64,000 bases of DNA, taken from NCBI GenBank assembly GCA_016722025.1, contig JADKGZ010000007.1:62001-126000 (forward strand), written 5' to 3'. Made by a program: the position numbers and the translations under genes. Each line of letters begins with the position of its first letter. Position 1 is the first letter of the stretch. The notes beneath the pieces are model-generated. The model did no database searches and was not told the origin of the DNA. It saw nothing but the letters and a program-made list of their open reading frames with translations. This document shows, one piece after another, positions 24,729 through 32,750 of this stretch. Source of the DNA: Acidimicrobiaceae bacterium. Lineage in GTDB: Bacteria; Actinomycetota; Acidimicrobiia; Acidimicrobiales; Ilumatobacteraceae.

Positions 24729-26216
24729 TCAGCCTCGGGGCTGGCCGACGAATCGGCCGGCATGGGCCGGCCTGGGCAGCGACCCGTGATGCGCCGCCAA
24801 CTCGTCGAGCGTGGCCAGCAGCGCCGGCGCGGCCGGTGACGACCTGCCGGCTGCCGTGTCGACGTGCAGCATCATGTGCTCGGCGGTGGCCACGAGTGTG
24901 TCGTCGTCGGCCCGATGGATGCTGGTGAAGTGATGCAGCCGCTTGGCGTCGTGCGACAGCAGTTGCACGGTGGCGTACAACCGATCGCCCGCCTTCGCTT
25001 GCGCGCCGAAGTTCACATGGCTCTCGACCGTGTAGTAGCTGCTGTGCGTGAGGTACTGCTCGTCGACGCCGATGAACCGCATCAGTCGGTCGCCGGCCTC
25101 GCTGGTCACCTGGAAGAAGCGGCTGTCGTTCATGTGGCCGTTGTAGTCGACCCAATCGACCGGGACGGTGGCCTCGTAGAGACGCAGCGGCGCATCGAGA
25201 TCGTGCTCGACGTGGTGCGACCCGGCGCGAGCGAAGAGCTGCCGCTCGTAGCGATCGAGCACCAGCCCGGCGCCGTTGTGAGTGGCGCGCAGACCCTGCA
25301 TGACGGCGACGAGGCTGTCGTCGCGGTGCCGCTCCAGCTCGCGGATGGTGCGGCCACGTGCCTGCTCGTCGCTCTGCGCGACCAGCTTGTCGAGCAGCTC
25401 GTCGGTGAGCTCGGGCACATCGGTGAGCTTCGACCACGGCCACTGCAGCGACGGGCCGAACTGCGCCATGAAGTGCCGCATGCCGGCCTCACCACCGGCG
25501 ATGCGATAGGTGAGGAAGGTGCCCATGAAGCTCCACCGCAGGCCGGCGCCGTACCGCACGCAGTCGTCGATCTCCTCCACCGTGGCGATGCCGTCGTTCA
25601 CCAACCACAGTGCTTCCCGCCACAGCGCCTCGAGCAGGCGATCGGCCACGAACCCATCGATCTCGTGCTCCAACCGCACCGGTTGCATGCCCAACGACTC
25701 GTAGATCGCGGCAGCCTCACCCAGCGCTGCGGTCGATGTCTGCTCGCCGCCCACCACCTCCACCAACGGCAACAGGTACACCGGGTTGAACGGGTGGCCC
25801 ACGACCAGCCGCTCGGGGTGGGTCATGCCGCGCTGCATGTCGGTGGGCAGCAGGCCCGACGTGCTGGAGCCGAACACGACCTCCGGCCCGGCGGCCGTGC
25901 TGGCCCGCTGCAGCAGCATCTGCTTCAGCTCGAGCCGCTCGGGCGCGCTCTCCTGCACGAACTGCACGCCGGTGGCGGCATCCTCGGGCGTGTCGACGAA
26001 CGTGAGCGAACCCTCGGGCGGCAGCGGCGAAGCGACCAGCTTGTGCATCGCCCTGCGCGCGTTGTCGAGCACCTCGCCGACCTTGCGCGGGGCCTCGGGA
26101 TCAGGGTCGTACATCTTCACATCGACGCCGTTGAGCAGGAAGCGGGCCGCCCAGCCGCCACCGATGACGCCGCCGCCGAGGATGCCGACGCAGGAAAGGC
26201 CAGGGATGGGGCTCAT
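24729..26216 (-). CDS. L-carnitine dehydrogenase / betainyl-CoA thioesterase fusion (CdhA-CdhB type)
   Basis: A 495-residue bifunctional protein, about the size of rhizobial carnitine dehydrogenases. Residues ~9-320 are a 3-hydroxyacyl-CoA-dehydrogenase-type enzyme: NAD site GILGGGVIGGGWAARFL and catalytic His141 in GHPFNPVYLLPLVEV. Residues ~340-495 are a hotdog thioesterase with WVDYNGHMND near 355-364. The first domain would oxidise carnitine to 3-dehydrocarnitine; the second would hydrolyse betainyl-CoA to glycine betaine. The intervening cleavage enzyme (BKACE) is encoded one base upstream in the same operon, which strongly supports this reading. Confidence 0.88.
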   Translation of the reverse strand: MSPIPGLSCVGILGGGVIGGGWAARFLLNGVDVKMYDPDPEAPRKVGEVLDNARRAMHKLVASPLPPEGSLTFVDTPEDAATGVQFVQESAPERLELKQMLLQRASTAAGPEVVFGSSTSGLLPTDMQRGMTHPERLVVGHPFNPVYLLPLVEVVGGEQTSTAALGEAAAIYESLGMQPVRLEHEIDGFVADRLLEALWREALWLVNDGIATVEEIDDCVRYGAGLRWSFMGTFLTYRIAGGEAGMRHFMAQFGPSLQWPWSKLTDVPELTDELLDKLVAQSDEQARGRTIRELERHRDDSLVAVMQGLRATHNGAGLVLDRYERQLFARAGSHHVEHDLDAPLRLYEATVPVDWVDYNGHMNDSRFFQVTSEAGDRLMRFIGVDEQYLTHSSYYTVESHVNFGAQAKAGDRLYATVQLLSHDAKRLHHFTSIHRADDDTLVATAEHMMLHVDTAAGRSSPAAPALLATLDELAAHHGSLPRPAHAGRFVGQPRG

Positions 26217-26217
26217 C

Positions 26218-27111
26218 TCAGCGCTTCACCAGCGCGAGCTTGTCGCGTACCGCCTGCGGGCTCATCACGCGCACGTTCATGTTCTCCAGGATGTTGCGCG
26301 CCTTCTCCACCAGCCGGGCATTGGTGGCCAGCTCGCCCGGGCCGGCGTACAGGTTGTCCTCCAGACCCACGCGCACGTTGCCGCCCGCCAGCGCCGCCAT
26401 CGCCACGAACGGCAGTTGCATGCGGCTGATCGAGAAGCCGCTGAACACGCAGTCGTTGGGCAGGTTGTTGACCATCGCCATGAACGTGGTGGGGTCGTCG
26501 GGCGCGCCGTAGGCGATGCCCATGCACAGCTGGATCATCACCGGGTCGTCGAGCAGGCCGTCGCGCACCATCTCCTTCACCTGCACCAGGTGGCCGGTGT
26601 CGAACACCTCCAGCTCGGGTCGCACCCCGAGCGCCTGCACCTGCGCAGCCATGCTGCGCAGCACGCCGGGCGTGTTGACCATGATGTAGTCGCCGCCGGA
26701 AGCGAAGTTCATCGTGCCGCAGTCGAGCGTGCAGATCTCGGGAAGGATGGCGCGCACGTGGTCGAGGCGCTCGGTGGCGCCCACCATGTCGGTGCCCTCG
26801 GGGTTGAGGGGCAGCACCTGCTCGTCGCCGCCGAGCACGAGGTCGCCGCCCATGCCGGCGGTGAGGTTGACGACCACGTCGACATCGGCGGCACGCACGC
26901 GCTCGACGACTTCCGCGTACAGTCCCGTGTCGCGGCTGCCCTTGCCGGTGAGCGGATCGCGCACGTGGATGTGCACCACGGCGGCGCCGGCCTTGGCAGC
27001 ATCGATTGCCGACTCGGCGATCTGCTGCGGGGTGACCGGCACATGTGTGCTCTTGGCGGTGGTGTCGCCGGCGCCGGTGATGGCGCAAGTGATGAACACG
27101 TCCCAGTTCAT
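26218..27111 (-). CDS. BKACE (DUF849) enzyme, 3-dehydrocarnitine cleavage type (CdhC)
   Basis: A 297-residue TIM-barrel enzyme of the beta-keto acid cleavage family. Zinc ligands H47 and H49 (VVHIHVRDP) and E251 (GLEDNLY) are in place, with the family's 'TCAITGAGDTTAK' start and 'LPLNPEGTDMVG'-type segments. These enzymes condense a beta-keto acid with acetyl-CoA to give acetoacetate and a new acyl-CoA. With 3-dehydrocarnitine the product is betainyl-CoA. It is followed after 1 nt by the carnitine dehydrogenase-thioesterase fusion and is divergent from an ABC importer. Specificity for dehydrocarnitine rests on that context. Confidence 0.87.
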   Translation of the reverse strand: MNWDVFITCAITGAGDTTAKSTHVPVTPQQIAESAIDAAKAGAAVVHIHVRDPLTGKGSRDTGLYAEVVERVRAADVDVVVNLTAGMGGDLVLGGDEQVLPLNPEGTDMVGATERLDHVRAILPEICTLDCGTMNFASGGDYIMVNTPGVLRSMAAQVQALGVRPELEVFDTGHLVQVKEMVRDGLLDDPVMIQLCMGIAYGAPDDPTTFMAMVNNLPNDCVFSGFSISRMQLPFVAMAALAGGNVRVGLEDNLYAGPGELATNARLVEKARNILENMNVRVMSPQAVRDKLALVKR

Positions 27112-27144
27112 GCGGGCTCCCTGTCTGAGTGATCTGTGTGTGAT

Positions 27145-27177
27145 CGTTTCCTGAACGGTCGATCAACCGAAGCGGTG
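27145..27177. promoter_or_regulatory. Operator-like dyad (site B) in the BKACE / importer intergenic region
   Basis: CTGAACGGTCGATCA at 27151-27165 is a member of the repeated dyad family, and the 33 bases here match 8289-8321 at 29 positions. TGATCG (27141-27146) and CGATCA (27160-27165) also form an inverted pair around it. A weaker copy (GTGAACGATCGACCA, 27260-27274) lies nearer the importer gene. The 283-base gap between the divergent transcripts also holds the palindrome at 27343. Confidence 0.6.
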
Positions 27178-27342
27178 GCGGCAGCGTACAACGTGGAGCC
27201 GCGTGCTCGCAGGGACGGACGGTCGCGCCCAGCAGCGCTGAACGACACGTGTCGCGAGGGTGAACGATCGACCAACGACGGATGGCGAATGCGGCAGAGC
27301 CGAGGCACCGGCGACAAGTGAGGTACATTCTCGGCAACCAGC

Positions 27343-27371
27343 GACCACGGTGCCCCAGGGGCGACGTGGTC
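27343..27371. promoter_or_regulatory. 29-bp imperfect palindrome in the leader of the importer operon
   Basis: GACCACG (27343-27349) pairs with CGTGGTC (27365-27371), and the inner GCCCC with GGGGC, with only the GT/GA positions unpaired. It ends 23 bases before the ATG of the binding-protein gene, just upstream of the AGGGGAG ribosome-binding site. It could be a DNA operator or an mRNA leader hairpin; the sequence alone does not decide. Confidence 0.5.
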
Positions 27372-27394
27372 AACGACATAAGGGGAGACCAGAG

Positions 27395-28621
27395 ATGATT
27401 CGAACGAGAGCACATCGCACCATCGGTGCGGTCCTCATCGTGAGTGCCATGGTGTTGGCAGCCTGCGGTGATGACGAGGAGACCAGCAGCGACACCGCTG
27501 CGGCAACCACCGAGGCCGCCGCTGCCGAGACCACCGCCGCCGCCGCTACCGACACCACCGCCGCCGCCGGTACCGACACCACCGCCGCCGCCACCGGCGA
27601 CGACCCGGTCGCCGCGCTGTACCAGGAGTGCCTCGACAACGGCGCCAGGGTGAACCTCATCGCCCTTCCCGACGAATGGGCCAACTACAAGGGCGTGCTT
27701 GCCTCGTTCGGCGAGAAGTTCCCCGGCATCGAGTACCCCGTGCAGAACCCGAACGCCTCCTCGCAGGAAGAGCTCGACGCCATCGTCAACCTCGCCGGCC
27801 AGGACGACATGCCGGACGCCATCGACGTGAGCCCGGCGAAGGCGGTCATCGCGACCGAGCAGGGCCTGTGGCAGCCGTTCGAGCCGTCCACCATCGGCGA
27901 GGTGCCCGACAACATGAAGGACCCTGACGGCAACTGGGTGTCGGCCTACTACGGCATCATGTCCATCGGCACCATCACCACCATCGTGCCCAACCCGCCG
28001 AAGAGCTTCGCCGATCTCACCAAGCCGGAGTACAAGGGCCTGGTCGCCCTCAACGGCGACCCGCGTGAGTCGGGCTCGGCGCTGGCCGCAGTCATGGCCG
28101 CATCCATCGCCAACGGTGGCTCGGCCGACGACATCATGCCCGGCATCCAGTTCTTCGCCGACCTGAAGGCATCGGGCAACCTCATTCCCACCGAGGTCAC
28201 GCAGGCCACCGTCATCTCCGGCGAGACGCCCATCGCGCTCGACTGGAGCTACAACTACCCCGGCCTGGCCGCGGCGGTCGAAGATGCTGGATTCGAGATC
28301 GAGATCAACTTCCCGAGCGACGCCGCCTACGGTGCCCCGTACGCCCAGGGCGTGGTGATGGGCTCGCCCCACCAGGCATGCGCCAAGCTGTGGATCGAGC
28401 ACATCCTGTCCGACGAGGGCGCGCTCGCGTACCTCGGCGGTGGCGGCATGCCCGCCCGCTTCGCAGCACTCGAGGCTGCCGGCGCGATCAGCGAAGAGGA
28501 CAAGGCCAACCTGCCGCCCGCCGACCTGCTGTCGGAAGTGGTCTTCCTCACCCCCGAGCAGAGCACTGCTGCCAACGACCTGCTGTTGGCCAACTGGGGC
28601 CCGATGGTTGCTGACGCCTGA
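27395..28621 (+). CDS. ABC transporter substrate-binding lipoprotein
   Basis: A 408-residue periplasmic-type binding protein. The signal peptide ends in VLAACG, a lipobox giving a lipid anchor. An Ala/Thr/Glu low-complexity tether of ~40 residues (27480-27600) leads to a two-lobed family 1 binding fold related to the iron/putrescine/2-aminoethylphosphonate group. Markers are 'TEQGLWQPFEP', 'AYYGIMSIG' and 'IALDWSYNYPG'. AGGGGAG precedes the ATG. Two permeases and an ATPase follow. Import of carnitine, gamma-butyrobetaine or another quaternary amine is inferred from the divergent BKACE-carnitine dehydrogenase operon. Confidence 0.87.
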   Translation: MIRTRAHRTIGAVLIVSAMVLAACGDDEETSSDTAAATTEAAAAETTAAAATDTTAAAGTDTTAAATGDDPVAALYQECLDNGARVNLIALPDEWANYKGVLASFGEKFPGIEYPVQNPNASSQEELDAIVNLAGQDDMPDAIDVSPAKAVIATEQGLWQPFEPSTIGEVPDNMKDPDGNWVSAYYGIMSIGTITTIVPNPPKSFADLTKPEYKGLVALNGDPRESGSALAAVMAASIANGGSADDIMPGIQFFADLKASGNLIPTEVTQATVISGETPIALDWSYNYPGLAAAVEDAGFEIEINFPSDAAYGAPYAQGVVMGSPHQACAKLWIEHILSDEGALAYLGGGGMPARFAALEAAGAISEEDKANLPPADLLSEVVFLTPEQSTAANDLLLANWGPMVADA

Positions 28622-28631
28622 GGCATCAGCC

Positions 28632-29555
28632 TTGACGAATGAACAGTCCGCAATTGCTGCTGGGGCTCATCTGGAATCGATGAGCCCCAGCAGCGCCGGC
28701 ACCCCACCTGCGTCGCGCGAGCGGCGCGGGTGGGCGTGGCTCGGTCTGGTTCCGTTTCTCGCCTTCCTCGGTCTGTTCTTGTTGTTGCCGACGGTCGGTG
28801 TCATCCGTAAGGCGTTCATCGCCAACGACGGCAACTTCACCTCCGATGGCTTCACGAGCGCCATCACCGATGAGCGACCGGCGTTCGCGAACTCCATCAA
28901 GGTGTCGTTGATCACGGCGGCGATGGGCGTGGTCTTCGGCACCACCATCGCCTACGCGGCAGCGACGGCCCGCCGCCCGAAGTGGCTCCGCTCTGCCGTC
29001 AGTGCCTTCAGCGGTGTGGCCGCCAACATGGGCGGCATCATCCTTGCGTTCTTGTTCTTCACGCTGCTCGGGCGCCAGGGTCTGGTCACCAAGATCCTCA
29101 CGGACAACGGCTGGAACCCCTATGAGTCGGGGTTCAGCCTCAACGACTTCTCCGGCATCATGCTGGTCTACATGTACTTTCAGATTCCGCTGATGGTGCT
29201 GGTGACGCTTCCCGCGATCGACGGCCTGAAGACCTCGTGGCGAGAGGCCTCGGCCAACCTCGGCGGTACCACCTTCACCTACTGGCGTCGGGTGGGGCTG
29301 CCCGTCCTGGCGCCGTCGATGATGGGTGGCTTTCTGCTGTTGTTCGCGAACGCCTACAGCGCGTTCGCCACGGCGTACGCCCTCAACACCCAAGCCAACC
29401 TCGTGCCGATCAAGATCAGCTTCTTCCTGCAGGGCGACGTCACCGGGCGATCGCCACTGCCGTACGCGCTGGCGACGTGGATGATCATCTTCATGGCGAT
29501 CTCGATGGGCGGCTACCTGATCCTTCGTAAGCGTGCAGAACGGTGGCAGAGATGA
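28632..29555 (+). CDS. ABC transporter permease (PotB/FbpB-like)
   Basis: A membrane subunit with about six helices and the EAA-type cytoplasmic loop 'SWREASANLGGTTFTYWRRV', which docks the ATPase. Two starts are possible. TTG 28632 has GAGG 8 bases upstream and gives 307 residues; ATG 28680 gives 291 but lies inside a 15-bp stem with no ribosome-binding site. Hydrophobic segments begin at 'LGLVPFLAFLGLFLLLPTVG'. It is second in a binding protein-permease-permease-ATPase operon; its stop overlaps the next permease start (ATGA). Confidence 0.88.
   Translation: MTNEQSAIAAGAHLESMSPSSAGTPPASRERRGWAWLGLVPFLAFLGLFLLLPTVGVIRKAFIANDGNFTSDGFTSAITDERPAFANSIKVSLITAAMGVVFGTTIAYAAATARRPKWLRSAVSAFSGVAANMGGIILAFLFFTLLGRQGLVTKILTDNGWNPYESGFSLNDFSGIMLVYMYFQIPLMVLVTLPAIDGLKTSWREASANLGGTTFTYWRRVGLPVLAPSMMGGFLLLFANAYSAFATAYALNTQANLVPIKISFFLQGDVTGRSPLPYALATWMIIFMAISMGGYLILRKRAERWQR
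28656..28694 (+). promoter_or_regulatory. Perfect 15-bp stem-loop at the binding-protein/permease junction
   Basis: Arms 28656-28670 and 28680-28694 are exact reverse complements around a 9-base loop. The 3' arm contains the ATG at 28680. Such junction hairpins commonly protect the abundant binding-protein mRNA from 3' decay and reduce permease expression. No U-run follows, so it is not a classical terminator. Confidence 0.65.
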
Positions 29556-30385
29556 GCAATCGCTTCACCCGCTGGCTGGGTCGCCTCGGACCGACGCTGG
29601 TGCTGCTCGCCGCGGCGGTGTTCTTCATTGCGCCCCTGGTGTCATCATTCCGGGTCGCATTCCACAAGGTCCCCACCGTGCTGCTCGACCGTCATACGTG
29701 GTTCCAGAAGTGGTCGTTCGAGGGTGTCCGACGGGCGTTCGACGAGCCGAACTTCTGGCCAACGCTGTCGTTGAGCCTGCGCCTCGCTCTCATCACGGTG
29801 CTCATCACCATGGCACTGCTGGTTCCAACTGCGCTCTTCGTTCATCTGCGCTTGCCGAAGGCTCGCGCGCTGGTCGAGTTCTTCACACTGCTGCCGTACG
29901 TCGTCCCGCCGATCGCCTTGGTCGCCGGAATTGCAGCGTTCTATCGGGCGAATGCGCGCTGGTTCCTCAACACCGACTATGCGTTGGCGCCGTTCTACGT
30001 GGTGATGGCGATGCCGTTCACCTACCGCGCCATCGACGCAGGCATCAAGGCCATCGATGTGCGCACGTTGGTCGATGCCTCGCGCAGCCTCGGCGGGAGT
30101 TGGGCGATGACATTGCGCAAGGCGATTCTGCCGAACATGGCCACATCGCTGTTGTCGTCGGCATTCCTCACCGCCACGGTGGTCATCGGCGAGTTCACCA
30201 TTGCGTCCACACTGGCCAAGAACACGTTCGCGACGTTCAGCTTCGAATACTTCGGTCGCGATGCCCAAGGCGGTATCGGCCTGGCGTTGCTCACGTTGAT
30301 CGGCACTACCGGGTTGCTCGGCATTCTGACGTTGCTGACCCGCACGAAGAGCCGCAGAGCCATGTCCACGACGAGCCGTTTCTAG
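29552..30385 (+). CDS. ABC transporter permease (PotC/FbpB-like)
   Basis: A 277-residue second membrane subunit with about six helices. It has the coupling loop 'VDASRSLGGSWAMTLRKAIL' (EAA-like) near residues 172-191. ATG 29552 overlaps the stop of the preceding permease gene (ATGA), so the two are translationally coupled; the in-frame GTG 29543 is less likely. The short Arg/Thr-rich C-terminus is cytoplasmic. It should pair with the 28632 permease and the 30403 ATPase as one importer. Confidence 0.88.
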   Translation: MSNRFTRWLGRLGPTLVLLAAAVFFIAPLVSSFRVAFHKVPTVLLDRHTWFQKWSFEGVRRAFDEPNFWPTLSLSLRLALITVLITMALLVPTALFVHLRLPKARALVEFFTLLPYVVPPIALVAGIAAFYRANARWFLNTDYALAPFYVVMAMPFTYRAIDAGIKAIDVRTLVDASRSLGGSWAMTLRKAILPNMATSLLSSAFLTATVVIGEFTIASTLAKNTFATFSFEYFGRDAQGGIGLALLTLIGTTGLLGILTLLTRTKSRRAMSTTSRF

Positions 30386-30402
30386 CAAGAGGACTTGACT
30401 TC

Positions 30403-31449
30403 ATGAGTGCACTCACATTTGCAGGCGTGCGCAAGACCTTCGGCGCCAACGTTGCCCTGCAGGGGTTCGACCTCGACCTGCACCAGGGCGAGCTGGTCAC
30501 TCTGCTCGGCCCCAGCGGGTGCGGCAAGACCACGGCGTTGCGCATCGCCGCCGGTTTCGAGCGGGCCGACAGTGGCACCATCCAGGTGGAGGGCGCCGAC
30601 ATCAGCAAGACGCCGCCACACCGTCGCAACATGGGCATGGTGTTCCAGAGCTACAGCCTGTTCCCCAACCTGACGGTGGCCGGCAACGTGGAGTACGGCT
30701 TGCGTACGCGGGGCATCCACAAGGCGACGCGTGCCGCGCGGGTGGCCGAGATCCTCGACCTCGTGCAACTCGGCGAGCTCGGTGCTCGCTACGCACACCA
30801 GCTCTCCGGTGGCCAGCAGCAACGCGTCGCGTTGGCCCGCGCGCTGGCGGTGCAGCCCAGCGTGTTGCTGCTCGACGAGCCGCTCAGCGCGCTCGACGCG
30901 AAGGTGCGCACCACCCTGCGCGACGAGATCCGCCGCATCCAGACCGACGTGGGCATCACCACCCTCTTCGTCACCCACGACCAGGAGGAAGCGCTGGCCA
31001 TCAGCGATCGCATCTGTGTCATGTCGCAGGGCAACATCGAGCAGCTGGGTACGCCCACAGAGGTGTACCGCCGGCCGACCACTGCATTCGTGGCGCGCTT
31101 CGTGGGCACGATGAACGAGTTCACCGCCGAGGTCACCGGCTCGGGCGAGGTCGCAGTCGCCGGTCATCGCATGGCTGCGCCCGGTGCCGCCGGTGCGGCA
31201 ACCGGCAGCAAGCTCAGCCTGTTGGTGCGCCCGGAAGACCTGGCCCTGGGCGACGACGGGCTGCCCGGCTCGGTCACCTCGGTCACCTTCCAGGGTGCCA
31301 CCACGCTCGTCGGCGTTCGGCTCGACGTGCTCGACGTGCTGGTCAGCGCCGATGTCGGCAGCGGGGAAGCAGATCACCTGCAGATCGGCGATCGGGTGTC
31401 GGTCGTCGTCAACGGCGCCAATGCCGTGTGCGAACCCGCGCCCTCGTGA
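30403..31449 (+). CDS. ABC transporter ATP-binding protein (PotA/FbpC-like)
   Basis: A 348-residue intact ATPase. Motifs: Walker A GPSGCGKTTALR, Q-loop VFQSYSLFPN, signature LSGGQQQRVALARA, Walker B VLLLDEPLSALDAK, and H-loop FVTHDQEEAL. A ~110-residue C-terminal TOBE-like regulatory domain follows (LLVRPEDLAL). It is the fourth gene of the importer operon. Unlike its relative at 8352 it has the usual KTT-A Walker A and no frameshift. Its stop overlaps the GTG of the SDR gene (GTGA). Confidence 0.93.
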   Translation: MSALTFAGVRKTFGANVALQGFDLDLHQGELVTLLGPSGCGKTTALRIAAGFERADSGTIQVEGADISKTPPHRRNMGMVFQSYSLFPNLTVAGNVEYGLRTRGIHKATRAARVAEILDLVQLGELGARYAHQLSGGQQQRVALARALAVQPSVLLLDEPLSALDAKVRTTLRDEIRRIQTDVGITTLFVTHDQEEALAISDRICVMSQGNIEQLGTPTEVYRRPTTAFVARFVGTMNEFTAEVTGSGEVAVAGHRMAAPGAAGAATGSKLSLLVRPEDLALGDDGLPGSVTSVTFQGATTLVGVRLDVLDVLVSADVGSGEADHLQIGDRVSVVVNGANAVCEPAPS

Positions 31450-32219
31450 CGCCCGACGGCATGCTCTCCGGGCTGCGAGCGCTGGTCACCGGTGGGGGCT
31501 CGGGCATCGGTGCCGCCATCACCACCTGCCTGCGGCGTGAGGGATCGCAGGTGCTGGTGGTCGATGCCGACGTGTCCACGGCGCCCGATGTCGTTGCTGA
31601 CGTGTCGTCGACGGCAGGTGTCGACGCGCTGTTCGATGCGGTGCGCGACCGGCTGGGTGGCCTCGACCTGCTGGTCAACAACGTCGGCGTGGCCGGGCCC
31701 ACCGCGACCGTGCACGACATGGACCCGGATGCCTTCGACCAGTGCGTGCAGGTCAACCTGGGCAGTGCATTCCGATGCACCCGCCTGGCCGTGCCGCTGC
31801 TGCGCGAGCGGAAGGGTTCCATCGTCAACATCTCATCCACCGCCGGCATCTTCGGTTATCCGTTGCGGTCGCCGTACGTGGCCGCGAAGTGGGGCGTGAT
31901 CGGGCTCACCAAGACATGGGCGATGGAGCTGGGCCCGGAGGGCATCCGTGTCAACGCCATCTGCCCAGGCTCGGTGGGTGGGCCGCGGATGGACGGCGTC
32001 ATCGAACGCGAGGCGACCGCCCGAGGCGTATCGCCGGCGAGTGTTCGGCTGGGCTACGAGCAGCAGGTGTCGATGCAGTCGTTCATCGAGGCCACCGACA
32101 TCGGCGAGATGGTCGTGTTCCTCGCGTCGCCGGCAGCTCGTTTCGTCAGCGGTCAGGTGATCTCCGTCGACGGGCACACCGAGACGCTCAGCACCCGCGG
32201 TGCCAGCGCCGAACGCTGA
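31446..32219 (+). CDS. Short-chain dehydrogenase/reductase
   Basis: A 257-residue classical SDR. Cofactor site TGGGSGIG, an acidic residue after the second strand (VVDADVS, suggesting NAD), NNVGVAG, catalytic Ser in 'NISSTAGI', and Y-x3-K in SPYVAAKWG. The C-terminus 'FVSGQVISVDGHTE' is typical. GTG 31446 overlaps the ATPase stop (GTGA); ATG 31461 is an alternative. Being coupled to the importer, it probably oxidises an alcohol made from the imported compound. Its substrate is not evident. Confidence 0.9.
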   Translation: MTPDGMLSGLRALVTGGGSGIGAAITTCLRREGSQVLVVDADVSTAPDVVADVSSTAGVDALFDAVRDRLGGLDLLVNNVGVAGPTATVHDMDPDAFDQCVQVNLGSAFRCTRLAVPLLRERKGSIVNISSTAGIFGYPLRSPYVAAKWGVIGLTKTWAMELGPEGIRVNAICPGSVGGPRMDGVIEREATARGVSPASVRLGYEQQVSMQSFIEATDIGEMVVFLASPAARFVSGQVISVDGHTETLSTRGASAER

Positions 32220-32252
32220 GCGGGCGAGAGCGGCGGTCGGCACGACAACTCG

Positions 32253-32750
32253 CTACGCCTGGCGGGCCGCTGCCCTGATCTCGACGGCGGTGCGCTGCAC
32301 CGCGGCGACGATCTTGGTGTAGCCGGTGCAACGGCACAGGTTGCCGGAGAGGCCGATGCGCACTTCCTCCTCGGAGGGCGAGTCGTTGCGTTGCAGCAGA
32401 GCGGTTGCCGACAGCAGCATGCCGGGGGTGCAGAACCCGCACTGCACCCCGCCCTCGTCGAGCAGGTTGCGCTGCAGCAGGCTGAGCGCGTCGCCGTCGG
32501 CGAGGCCCTCGACGGTGGTGATGGCGCGGCCCTGCGCCTGCACGGCCAGGTAGCTGCACGAGTTCACCGGCTGGCCGTCGAGCAGCACCATGCAGGCGCC
32601 GCACTCGCAGTCGTCGCAGCCTTCCTTGGTGCCGGTGAGCCCGATCTCGGTGCGGATGACGCTGAGCAGGTTGCGCCCCTGGGCGACGGCGACGGGGTAG
32701 TCGATGCCGTTGACGGTGAGGTGGATGGCGTGGATGGGGGTGTCGGTCAT
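32253..32750 (-). CDS. Molybdenum hydroxylase small subunit (two [2Fe-2S], CoxS/XdhC-like)
   Basis: A 165-residue electron-transfer subunit. The N-terminal plant-ferredoxin cluster is bound by CDDCECGAC and the later 'NSC'. The C-terminal four-helix cluster is bound by GFCTPGM and CRCTGY. It passes electrons from the molybdenum centre to FAD. It is the last gene of a long minus-strand operon, and its ATG overlaps the FAD-subunit stop (ATGA). It ends 34 nt from the convergent SDR gene. Confidence 0.94.
   Translation of the reverse strand: MTDTPIHAIHLTVNGIDYPVAVAQGRNLLSVIRTEIGLTGTKEGCDDCECGACMVLLDGQPVNSCSYLAVQAQGRAITTVEGLADGDALSLLQRNLLDEGGVQCGFCTPGMLLSATALLQRNDSPSEEEVRIGLSGNLCRCTGYTKIVAAVQRTAVEIRAAARQA

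Noticed and set aside
27480..27600. Short GCC/ACC-rich repeats as a possible repeat array
   Set aside because: They encode the Ala/Thr-rich tether of a lipoprotein and are ordinary low complexity; spacing is irregular and there are no spacers.
27395..31449. 2-Aminoethylphosphonate transporter (PhnSTUV type)
   Set aside because: The binding-protein family is broad and the neighbouring BKACE and carnitine dehydrogenase genes favour a quaternary amine; no phosphonatase or AEP transaminase is present.
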